DNA of 64,000 bases from Geminisphaera colitermitum TAV2 (lineage in GTDB: Bacteria; Verrucomicrobiota; Verrucomicrobiia; Opitutales; Opitutaceae). Positions 1 to 7,416 of the stretch are shown piece after piece. The DNA is taken from assembly GCF_000171235.2 (NCBI RefSeq), contig NZ_ABEA03000019.1, positions 1-64,000 of the forward strand, in the 5' to 3' direction. Position 1 is the stretch's first letter. Every line of letters begins with the position of its first letter. Made by a program: the position numbers and the translations under genes. Under the pieces are notes generated by a model. That model was not told the origin of the DNA. It worked only from the letters and a program-made list of their open reading frames with translations, and did no database searches.

Positions 1-256
1 AGGGTTGGAGTTGGGTGAGAAAGGCTTCGGGGGTGAGGACGCGGGGCGGGAAAACGGCTTGCGCGTGCGTGGCGGCGTGGGCGGCGAGGGTTTCGCGGAG
101 GCGGCGGCCAGACTGGCGGGTGGAGGTGATGACGAGGGTGTCGGAGAGGTCGAGCGGGGCGTCGGCACGCCAATCGCGGGCAAGCCAGGCGGCGGCAGCC
201 GGGGCCAGGGGACGGGTCCATGAGAGGGTGTGAAGGCGTGGAGCGGCGGCGGGCAT
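1..256 (-). CDS. PD-(D/E)XK/AddB-like nuclease, N-terminal part (runs off window)
   Basis: Reading the minus strand from an ATG at 256-254 gives 85 codons without a stop before the window edge. The product begins MPAAAPRLHTLSWTRPL and continues through TLVITSTRQSGRRLRE and FPPRVLTPEAFL. This layout of an opening beta strand followed by a TRQSGRRLRE helix resembles the inactivated helicase-like N-terminus of AddB-type exonuclease subunits in Opitutaceae. If so, it would take part in double-strand break resection. The catalytic nuclease domain would lie outside the window, so the function is inferred from the N-terminus only. The gene is divergent from the mannosidase gene to its right. Confidence 0.55.
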   Translation of the reverse strand, partial: MPAAAPRLHTLSWTRPLAPAAAAWLARDWRADAPLDLSDTLVITSTRQSGRRLRETLAAHAATHAQAVFPPRVLTPEAFLTQLQP

Positions 257-270
257 GGTTGTGGTGGAAG

Positions 271-300
271 GTCTGAAGGTCGAATGTCTGAAGGTCGAAT
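271..300. repeat. Two perfect 15-bp tandem repeats
   Basis: GTCTGAAGGTCGAAT occurs twice back to back between the divergent genes, followed by GTCGAG. The internal GAAGGTC/GAATGTC spacing resembles the heptamer families seen elsewhere in the window. Confidence 0.8.
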
Positions 301-353
301 GTCGAGTCCGGGCTTGGCGGCGGGCAAACGTTGCGAGGGGGATGCCCGGCCAC

Positions 354-364
354 GGGGGGGGGGG
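354..364. repeat. G11 homopolymer
   Basis: Eleven G on the plus strand, about 80 bp before the mannosidase start. In minus-strand sense it is a C tract about 100 bp upstream of the nuclease-like gene. Confidence 0.9.
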
Positions 365-445
365 AGGGCAGGCTTTTTGCAGGCCAAGAACGGTCTGGCT
401 ATTTTTTCATTGGTTTTGCCTGCTTGCGGCGTCCTTTCTCTCACC

Positions 446-3400
446 ATGCCTCATCCGTTCCAACTTCGTCCGCTCAATTTTGCCGATACGCTGCGGCGCA
501 TCCAGGCCGCCGTTTACCAGCCGGTCGCGCCGCTCGCCGTGGAGGCGTGGGTGACGCCGGAACCCGTGTCGTTCTCACAACGCCAGTCGGGGGCACATCG
601 CGCGCTCAAACCGGGCCAGGCTTGGGGGAAATTGTTCGATTGCGCGTGGTTTCACTTCACCGGCACGGTGCCGGCGGAGGCCGCAGGGGCGCATGTCGTG
701 CTCATGATCGACGTCAACGGCGAGGGGTTGGTAGTGGATTCATCAGGACACGCGTTGCAGGGGCTCACGTCGGTGAGCTCGACGTTTGAGCGGCAGCATG
801 GCGAGCCGGAGAAGCGCGAGGTCGAGGTGGCGCGGACGGCGCGCGGCAGGGAGGGCGTCGATGTGTGGGTGGACGTGGGCAACAACGACTTGTTCGGCGA
901 ACTCAAGCATGGCGGCGCGCTCGCGCAGGCGGAAATCTGCATCCGGCACGACGAGATGAAGGCGCTTTTTTATGATTTTGAGGTGTTGAGCGAATTGCTG
1001 CCGTTGCTCACGCAGACGTCGGCGCGGGCGCAGCGGATCAAGGCGAAATTGTATGAGGCGGGCAATCTGCTCTCACGCTACACGGAGGACGAGGCCCGCG
1101 CGGCGCGCGCCGTGCTCGCGCCGGAACTGGCGAGGCGCGGCGGCGACGCGAGCCTGCGTCTCAGCGCCATCGGGCACGCGCACATCGACCTCGCGTGGCT
1201 GTGGCCGCTGCGCGAGGGGGTGCGCAAGACGGCACGCACTTTCGCCACCGCGCTCATGATGATGGAGCGTTACCCGGACTACGTTTTCGGCTCCAGCCAG
1301 CCGCAGCTTTACCAGTGGGTGAAAGAGAGTTATCCGTCGCTGTATCCAAAAATCAAACAACGCATCCGCGAGGGGCGCTGGGAGGCGCAGGGCGCGATGT
1401 GGGTGGAGCCCGACACGAATATCACGGGCGGCGAGTCGTTGGTGCGGCAGTTGCTGCACGGGCGGAGGTTTTTCCGGGAGGAGTTTGGCGTGGAGACGGA
1501 CCAGCTTTGGCTGCCCGACGTGTTTGGCTACACGGGGTCACTGCCGCAGTTGTTGAAAAAGTCGGGTATCCGGTATTTCATGACGCAGAAGTTGTCATGG
1601 AGTCTGGTGAACAAATTCCCTCACCAGACGTTTTGGTGGGAGGGCATCGACGGCAGCCGCGTGCTTGCGCACATGCTGCCGGAGGAGACTTACAATGGTT
1701 GCGCGGCGCCGCGGGCGATCCATCGCGCGGAGCACAATTTTCTCGATAGCGCGGTGTGCGAGCAGGCGCTGCTGCTTTTCGGCATCGGCGATGGCGGCGG
1801 CGGTCCGGGTGAGGAGCATCTGGAGCGTCTGGCACGCGAGCGCAATCTGGACGGCCTTGCGCCGGTGACGCAGGAGTTTTCAAAGACGTTTTTCGCGCGG
1901 CTGGACGCCGACTCGGCGCGGGCGGAGCGGTATCCGTTGTGGCGCGGCGAGCTTTATCTGGAGCGTCATCAGGGCACGCTAACGACGCAGGCGCGCAACA
2001 AACGCTTCAATCGCAAACTCGAATACTTGTTGCGCGAGGTGGAGTTGTCCGCCGCGTGGGCGGTGCAGGCGGCGCAGGGGACGGAGGGGGATTATCGGTA
2101 TCCGCAGGAGGCGTTGGATCACATCTGGCGCGAGGTATTGTTGTATCATTTCCACGACATTCTGCCGGGATCGTCGATCACGCGGGTTTACGATGAATCG
2201 CTGGCGCGCTACGCGATTTTGCAACGCGAGTTGGAAGCGTTGTTGAGCGAGGCGGACGAGGTTTGGGTGGGCGGCGGCGCAGAGGGGGAGGGGCGGGGGG
2301 CGGATGCTGGTGGTTCGCTGGTGGTGGTTAATTCGCTGAGCTGGCCGCGCCGCGAGTGGCTCAAGGTCGGCGACGGTGACTGGCGTTGGGTGAGCGTGGA
2401 TTCGCTGGGACGCGCGCTGCTGGCGGCGGAGGATGCGGATGTCGCGCCGTCGGGCGTCAGCGTGAGCGTCCGTGTATCCGAAGATGGAAGACAGCTCGAA
2501 AATGAATTGTTGCGCGTGACGTTTGCCGCCGACGGTTCCATCGCCTCGCTCTTCGACAAGCGAGCCGCCCGCGAAACGGTTGCCCCCGGCGAGGCGTTCA
2601 ACCGCCTCGATCTCTATGTGGACAAGGGCGACGCGTGGGACATTCCGATCGATTTTGACCAGCGTCCGCCTGTGCAGCCCGCGCTCGTGGCGACGGAGGT
2701 TTTTCAGGACGGCCCGCGCGCGGGCGTGCGTCATACCTACACGCACGGCGCGTCGCGTTTCGAGCAAGAGGTGTCGCTTACGTCGGGCGCGGGGCGGGTG
2801 GAGTTTCACACGAGGGTTGACTGGCAGGAGCGCGACCAGATGTTGCGCGCGCGTTTTCCGGTGGCGGTGCGCGCGCCCGACGTGGTGTGCGACATCCAGT
2901 TCGGCACGATCCGGCGTCCGGTGGACAACAATACGTCGTGGAATGCCGCGATGTTTGAAATCGCCGCGCACAAGTGGATCGACCTTTCCGAGCCCGGCTA
3001 TGGCGTCGCCCTGCTCAACGACTGCAAATACGGCCATCGCGCCAAGGGGCATGTCATGGAATTAACGCTCCTGCGCAGTCCGTGTTATCCGGACCCGAAG
3101 GCCGATCTGGCGCGACATGAGTTCGCGTATGCCGTGTATCCGCACAGTGGAGACCATGTGGAGGCGCAGGTGATGCGCGCCGGTTACGAGTTCAACATTC
3201 CGCTGCGCGTGGTGGAGGCGCCGGCGACTGCGCCCGAGTCTGCGTTGTTGTCGTCTTCGTCTTCTTTGCCGGCCTGGTTGACGATCGATTCGCCCGCTGT
3301 GATTGCCGAGACGATCAAGCGTGGTGAAGACGGCGACTCCATCGTGGTGCGCCTCTACGAGAGCACCGGCGCGCATGTGCGCACGGCGGTGCGCTTCGGT

Positions 3401-3541
3401 TTCCCGGTGAAAGAGGTCGAACTGGTCAATCTCATGGAAGAGGACGCCCAGCCGCTGGCCATCACTCATGCCGCTTCAGGCGACGCCGTGGAGTTGACGT
3501 TCGATCCGTTCGAGATCGTGACGTTGCGGATCGAATCGTAG
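446..3541 (+). CDS. GH38 alpha-mannosidase
   Basis: Retaining alpha-mannosidase that removes terminal alpha-mannose from glycans, probably cytoplasmic because no signal peptide is seen. The ATG at 446 (MPHPFQLRPLNF) gives 1031 aa, usual for bacterial GH38 enzymes. An in-frame start at 230 would add 72 low-complexity residues and is rejected. Hallmarks: the zinc-binding GHAHIDLAWLWPLREG near residue 243, the nucleophile region LWLPDVFGYTGSLPQLL near residue 358 (Asp of LPD), the FWWEGIDGSRV substrate loop, and HDILPGSS near residue 570. The C-terminal half is the usual beta-sandwich region. It stands alone and is probably part of host glycan catabolism. Family assignment is secure; linkage specificity cannot be read. 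Confidence 0.93.
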   Translation: MPHPFQLRPLNFADTLRRIQAAVYQPVAPLAVEAWVTPEPVSFSQRQSGAHRALKPGQAWGKLFDCAWFHFTGTVPAEAAGAHVVLMIDVNGEGLVVDSSGHALQGLTSVSSTFERQHGEPEKREVEVARTARGREGVDVWVDVGNNDLFGELKHGGALAQAEICIRHDEMKALFYDFEVLSELLPLLTQTSARAQRIKAKLYEAGNLLSRYTEDEARAARAVLAPELARRGGDASLRLSAIGHAHIDLAWLWPLREGVRKTARTFATALMMMERYPDYVFGSSQPQLYQWVKESYPSLYPKIKQRIREGRWEAQGAMWVEPDTNITGGESLVRQLLHGRRFFREEFGVETDQLWLPDVFGYTGSLPQLLKKSGIRYFMTQKLSWSLVNKFPHQTFWWEGIDGSRVLAHMLPEETYNGCAAPRAIHRAEHNFLDSAVCEQALLLFGIGDGGGGPGEEHLERLARERNLDGLAPVTQEFSKTFFARLDADSARAERYPLWRGELYLERHQGTLTTQARNKRFNRKLEYLLREVELSAAWAVQAAQGTEGDYRYPQEALDHIWREVLLYHFHDILPGSSITRVYDESLARYAILQRELEALLSEADEVWVGGGAEGEGRGADAGGSLVVVNSLSWPRREWLKVGDGDWRWVSVDSLGRALLAAEDADVAPSGVSVSVRVSEDGRQLENELLRVTFAADGSIASLFDKRAARETVAPGEAFNRLDLYVDKGDAWDIPIDFDQRPPVQPALVATEVFQDGPRAGVRHTYTHGASRFEQEVSLTSGAGRVEFHTRVDWQERDQMLRARFPVAVRAPDVVCDIQFGTIRRPVDNNTSWNAAMFEIAAHKWIDLSEPGYGVALLNDCKYGHRAKGHVMELTLLRSPCYPDPKADLARHEFAYAVYPHSGDHVEAQVMRAGYEFNIPLRVVEAPATAPESALLSSSSSLPAWLTIDSPAVIAETIKRGEDGDSIVVRLYESTGAHVRTAVRFGFPVKEVELVNLMEEDAQPLAITHAASGDAVELTFDPFEIVTLRIES

Positions 3542-3568
3542 CAGCGGATGGTTGTGTGTGGTGAAAAA

Positions 3569-3578
3569 GGGGGGGGGG
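3569..3578. repeat. G10 homopolymer
   Basis: Ten G in the short gap between the mannosidase stop and the convergent nucleotidyltransferase stop. Confidence 0.85.
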
Positions 3579-3609
3579 CAGCGAAACAGGTCATTGTGAT
3601 GATTGAAAA

Positions 3610-4134
3610 TCACAGTGACCGCCGGCCTTTTTCCGCGGCTTCGCGGCGTGCGTGAATCAATTGTTGAAGGAAACTGCGGTCCCAGGCGTCTTTTTCACGA
3701 ACGCCTTGTTTCATTCGCAACATGAGATCTGGCCCGGCAAACGGGATTGGAACGCCCTCGATGATTTCGGTTTCAACGCCGTTTTGCGTTTCCTCGAACG
3801 TCACTCCGCAAGCCTCGGTCATGAGATCCACTGTAATGTCATCGTTGATACGCACGACCACCCATCTGGCAATGTCCTCATCCCCCAATTCACGGATCGC
3901 TTTGTCTGGGAGTATTTCGAGGGCTTTCTTGACGAGCGCCTGATTGGCGAGATCCCTCGCGATGAGGAGATCGATGTCTTCCGTGGCACGCACGAACCCG
4001 AGTCGGTTGATCGCCTGGCCGCCGACCACGACATACGCCACGCCGAGGCGGTTGAGTTCCCGTGCGAGGGAAATCAAATCCTGTCCGTTGGGCACACGAG
4101 TCAGGCCTTCGTTTTCGGAATCGCGGCTTTCCAT
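3610..4134 (-). CDS. MNT/AbiEii-like nucleotidyltransferase
   Basis: A 174-aa protein starting MESRDSENEG. It shows the minimal nucleotidyltransferase fold: VAYVVVGGQAINRLG supplies the GG motif, ATEDIDLLI the two metal-binding Asp, and NDDITVDLMTE the third acidic strand. Such proteins are found as antitoxins or nucleotidylating toxins in two-gene modules, or as orphan transferases. The upstream 62-aa gene overlaps its start by 34 nt, so translation is probably coupled. An upstream start at 4239 would run through the partner gene and is rejected. The fold is clear; whether this is a toxin, an antitoxin or something else cannot be decided from sequence. Confidence 0.75.
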   Translation of the reverse strand: MESRDSENEGLTRVPNGQDLISLARELNRLGVAYVVVGGQAINRLGFVRATEDIDLLIARDLANQALVKKALEILPDKAIRELGDEDIARWVVVRINDDITVDLMTEACGVTFEETQNGVETEIIEGVPIPFAGPDLMLRMKQGVREKDAWDRSFLQQLIHARREAAEKGRRSL

Positions 4135-4289
4135 TGGTTGGCGTCTTCGTGACTGGCAAATCGATACACGCCTTTGGGGTGGGCGTTGCGGCGTGGAAAC
4201 TTGGCGAGGGTGCGTTGCAGCTTGTCGAAACGTTGCCAAGGAGTGCTGCGTAACTGGCCGATCACCTTGATGTTTCCCGATGTTTCCAT
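4101..4289 (-). CDS. Small partner of the nucleotidyltransferase (unknown)
   Basis: A 62-aa basic protein, METSGNIKVIGQ onwards, not assigned to a family. It carries a WQRFDKLQRTLAKFP helix and ends with ASHEDANQWKAAI. The ATG at 4289 is preferred; an in-frame TTG at 4370 would add 27 residues but would run through the operator-like repeats. It is translated ahead of, and overlapping, the nucleotidyltransferase gene, as in two-gene toxin-antitoxin modules. The pair is divergent from the GntR/LacI regulator and may share its control region. The role as a toxin-antitoxin partner is inference from gene order. Confidence 0.55.
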   Translation of the reverse strand: METSGNIKVIGQLRSTPWQRFDKLQRTLAKFPRRNAHPKGVYRFASHEDANQWKAAIPKTKA

Positions 4290-4338
4290 GGGGAAGAGTC
4301 TTTCGCAGTCGCTTAGGGCGTCAAGCACTGGAAATAGA

Positions 4339-4401
4339 GTGAGGTTTTTCGTTTTTTGAAGTTTTTTCAATAAAACCTCACTTTTTTATTGAAAACCTCA
4401 C
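4339..4401. promoter_or_regulatory. Operator-like repeats in a divergent promoter region
   Basis: AAAACCTCAC occurs at 4372-4381 and 4392-4401, exactly 20 bp apart, with an inverted copy GTGAGGTTTT at 4339-4348. The repeats lie in the AT-rich gap between the 62-aa gene and the GntR/LacI regulator, so they are plausible sites for autoregulation by that regulator. Confidence 0.6.
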
Positions 4402-4423
4402 TTCTTTCTGGAGGTGTCATGCC

Positions 4424-5563
4424 ATGCCCACTTCCCCAACACCGACTGCTTCGAAGAAAGTCCGCAACATCCACGCCGACTTGCGCGAACGCGTGCTGGC
4501 TTGCGAATGGCAACAAGGCGACACGCTTCCGACCGAACTCGAACTCGCAGACCGCTTTGATTGCAGTCCCAACACCATCGCCAAGGCGATGATGCTGCTG
4601 GCTAGCGAAGGCTTGGTGGAACGCCGCGCCCGCGCGGGAACCCGCGTGCTCCGCAATACACCCGCGCCCACCTCCGCAAGCGGGACGGAAGAGGGCAACG
4701 GTGGTGTGGAACTGGATGCGTTCGCTTTCATCTATCCAAGTGCGCAACACGAAGGCATCTGGCGCACCGTGCAGGGATTCCAGGCGGCGGCGCATGAGTG
4801 CAACCGCCGCGCCGTCATGCTGACGACCGGCACCGATTATCGCAAAGAAGCTGAATACATCAGCCGCCTCTCCGAGTTTCACGTGCGCGGCGCCGTGGTG
4901 TATCCCAATGTCCTTACACCGGAGGACCAGGCGGCTTTTTCACAACTGCTTGTCTCGGCCAAATTTCCCATAGTGCTCGCCTCAGTCAACCTGCTCGGCC
5001 TCGGCTGCCCGGCGGTGACGGTCGATGCGTTTCACGCCGGATACACGATGACCCGGCATCTCATCGACCGTGGTCTCAAAAAAATCGGCTACTTTTCCAA
5101 CCGCTCCAGCAGCGTTTCAATGCGCGACCGTTATCTTGGCTACCGCAAGGCGATGGAGGAGGCGTCGCTTCCGATGCCTGCCGAGTGGGTGTTTTTGGAG
5201 CCAACGATGCACCCTGATTTTGCCGACCCCGTGCGCGAACCCACGGAACTCGCCCGTGGTTATCTGGCTCAGGCACGCGCGGTTGAAGGCGTGGTGTGCA
5301 ACACCGATTTTCTTGCGCTCGGCCTCATCCAAGCCGCCCGCGAACTCGGCATCAACGTGCCCCGCGACCTTCGCGTGACCGGCATCGACGACTACGCCCT
5401 CGCCAGCAAGGGCGACATTCCCCTGACCACCTATCACGTTCCCTACGAAACCATCGGCGCGAAGGCATTTGAAGTGCTCGCCGCTCGTGTCGCCAACAAA
5501 GGGACCGGCCCCGTATCGGACATTCAGATACGCGGCGAAATTGTCGTCCGCGCCAGCGCATAG
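4424..5563 (+). CDS. GntR-type HTH fused to LacI-type sugar-binding domain
   Basis: A 379-aa transcription factor. Residues about 10-80 form a GntR winged helix (RERVLACEWQQGDTLPTELELADRF, then SPNTIAKAMMLLASEGLVE). Residues about 105-375 form a periplasmic-binding-protein-like effector domain of the LacI type (AGYTMTRHLIDRGLKKIGYFS, VTGIDDYALAS). This AraR-like architecture usually represses sugar-use genes until a carbohydrate binds. The ATG at 4424 directly precedes the HTH. Repeats at 4339-4401 just upstream are likely operators. It sits directly before the surface/glycosidase locus at 5680-11130 and is a candidate regulator of it; the ligand is unknown. Confidence 0.85.
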   Translation: MPTSPTPTASKKVRNIHADLRERVLACEWQQGDTLPTELELADRFDCSPNTIAKAMMLLASEGLVERRARAGTRVLRNTPAPTSASGTEEGNGGVELDAFAFIYPSAQHEGIWRTVQGFQAAAHECNRRAVMLTTGTDYRKEAEYISRLSEFHVRGAVVYPNVLTPEDQAAFSQLLVSAKFPIVLASVNLLGLGCPAVTVDAFHAGYTMTRHLIDRGLKKIGYFSNRSSSVSMRDRYLGYRKAMEEASLPMPAEWVFLEPTMHPDFADPVREPTELARGYLAQARAVEGVVCNTDFLALGLIQAARELGINVPRDLRVTGIDDYALASKGDIPLTTYHVPYETIGAKAFEVLAARVANKGTGPVSDIQIRGEIVVRASA

Positions 5564-5582
5564 AATATGCGGCCCATATCCT

Positions 5583-5594
5583 CCCCCCCCCCCC
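5583..5594. repeat. C12 homopolymer
   Basis: Twelve C about 85 bp upstream of the PEP-CTERM protein start, in the leader or promoter region. Confidence 0.9.
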
Positions 5595-5679
5595 ACCCCA
5601 TACACACACGCTGCGCACACGATTTTCTCTCCTCTCGTTTTTTGAATCTCGTCCGAAAACCCACCACCCGAAACTTACC

Positions 5680-7338
5680 ATGAAAACCAAAAACAACCTG
5701 TACACCTATCGGTATATTGCTGGCGTGTTTGCCATCCTCGCCGCTGCACTTCTCCCCGTTGCAATCCGCGCCCAGCAGACATGGACCGGCGGAGGCGGAG
5801 CCGATAACAATTGGTCCACGGCGACCAACTGGGACAGCGCCCCCGTTTTTGCGAACAATCCCACGCTTACGCTTACTGGAGCGGCTAATTATACCTCCAA
5901 CGCCGACGCTGCTGTCACTCTCACCCGGCTCAACTTCAACCCCGCAGGCGGCAACGCCACGCTCACAGGTGAGGAACTCACCTTCAAAGCCGGTGCCGGC
6001 GGCACCACCGCTCTTATTTCTGTTGGATCGGGCACGGCAAAGGGCGATGTGACCATCAAAAACAATATCAAACTCCTCGGCACCGGGGCCATTCAGGCCA
6101 GCACCCGGAATCTCACCTTGGACGGCGATATCACGCTCACCACCGGCCAAGTGCAATTCAACGCCAACTCCGGCAAATCCATCACGATCAACGGAGAAAT
6201 CTCAGGCACCACCACCACCCTCGCCTTTACCGGCCATACGGCTGGAACCGGACGCATTTATCTCAATAAAAACAACACCTACACGGGCAGCACTGCGATC
6301 TGGACTGGCGGGGTCGTCCTCGCAATTGATACGCTGAACACGGGCGGCGCATTCGGAGCAAACACATCCGCAGTGATGCTCGGCGCCTCCTCCGGCGCGA
6401 CATTTACCCCCTCGCTCCTGACCGGTGCCAATGTGACGGTTGGCCGTGACATTCGTGTCGTGACCAACACCACAGGAACGACCACCTCGACCATCGGCGG
6501 CGAAAGCGCCCACGTTTCCACCTTTTCCGGCGATATCACACTCGGCACCAACAACGCCGCTGCAGCCGCCCTCCGGCTCACCGCCGCCGCCAACGGACGC
6601 GTCAACATCACCGGCGACCTCCTCCGCGCCACCGGAGCCACGGGCAACACCGACGCCGTCACCAAAGTCGGAGCCGGCATTGTTGCCATTGCAGGCGATG
6701 GCAACATCTACACCGGAGCCACCACGATCACGACGGGCACCCTGCTCGTGAACGGCATCCTCTCCACCATTGCAGGGGATGCGGCCGCCGTCACCGCCAA
6801 CACCGGCACCACGCTCGGCGGCACCGGCACCATTGGACGCAATGTAAAAATCCTCTCCGGCGCGACTCTCGAACTCGGCGACAACTCCGCCGTCAGCAGC
6901 ACCGGCACCGCTGCCCCCGTTGCCGCCCCCCTCACGATCAACGGCGACCTCAATCTCGCGGACACCGCCACCGTCAAGTTTGACCTCGGAGCGAACGCCG
7001 CGTCCAGCGACCAGCTCATCGTCAACGGCAGCGTCACCCTCGGCGGCTCCGTCACCTTCAACCTCACAGCGCTCTCCCTCGCCGATTTCGGCTCCAGCCC
7101 CGCCTACACACTTCTGAGCGCCACCGGAGGCATCATCGGAAACACCGCTGGCATTACCTTCACCGGCGTAAATTTTGGCAATTACAACTACACGCTGCAA
7201 ATCGACGCCAACAGCATCCGTCTCGTATCCAACACCATGATACCTGAACCGCACGTGACGGCGCTTCTCATCGGCGGCGTATTCCTCGCCGGCATGATTG
7301 CGCTCCGCAGCATCCGTGGCAGGCCTTGCACCGCCTGA
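5680..7338 (+). CDS. Autotransporter-repeat PEP-CTERM surface protein
   Basis: A 552-aa exported protein. A Sec signal (MKTKNNLYTYRYIAGVFAIL, ending ALLPVAIRAQQ) is followed by WTGGGGADNNWSTATNWDS, the typical start of autotransporter-associated beta-strand repeat proteins. A long Gly/Thr/Ala-rich beta-helical region with repeated LTGxxTYTGxT-type blocks follows. The C-terminus has the PEP-CTERM tripartite sorting signal: IPEP near residue 521, a hydrophobic segment (ALLIGGVFLAGMIAL) and a basic tail. PEP-CTERM proteins are sorted by exosortase to the cell surface or exopolysaccharide. Together with the next two genes it looks like a polysaccharide-adhesion or degradation locus. Confidence 0.85.
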   Translation: MKTKNNLYTYRYIAGVFAILAAALLPVAIRAQQTWTGGGGADNNWSTATNWDSAPVFANNPTLTLTGAANYTSNADAAVTLTRLNFNPAGGNATLTGEELTFKAGAGGTTALISVGSGTAKGDVTIKNNIKLLGTGAIQASTRNLTLDGDITLTTGQVQFNANSGKSITINGEISGTTTTLAFTGHTAGTGRIYLNKNNTYTGSTAIWTGGVVLAIDTLNTGGAFGANTSAVMLGASSGATFTPSLLTGANVTVGRDIRVVTNTTGTTTSTIGGESAHVSTFSGDITLGTNNAAAAALRLTAAANGRVNITGDLLRATGATGNTDAVTKVGAGIVAIAGDGNIYTGATTITTGTLLVNGILSTIAGDAAAVTANTGTTLGGTGTIGRNVKILSGATLELGDNSAVSSTGTAAPVAAPLTINGDLNLADTATVKFDLGANAASSDQLIVNGSVTLGGSVTFNLTALSLADFGSSPAYTLLSATGGIIGNTAGITFTGVNFGNYNYTLQIDANSIRLVSNTMIPEPHVTALLIGGVFLAGMIALRSIRGRPCTA

Positions 7339-7348
7339 CCGGAGCCCT

Positions 7349-7362
7349 CCCCCCCCCCCCCC
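7349..7362. repeat. C14 homopolymer
   Basis: Fourteen C between the PEP-CTERM gene and the glycosidase gene, about 55 bp before the latter's ATG. Confidence 0.9.
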
Positions 7363-7416
7363 TCCGCTGCCCAATTCTCCTCCCCTGCAATCGCACCGTT
7401 ACAACGTGCAACGCAC

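Noticed and set aside
6202-7374. 390-codon Gly-rich frame on the minus strand
   Set aside because: Shadow of the PEP-CTERM gene; composition is the mirror of its Ala/Thr-rich repeats and no domain is present.
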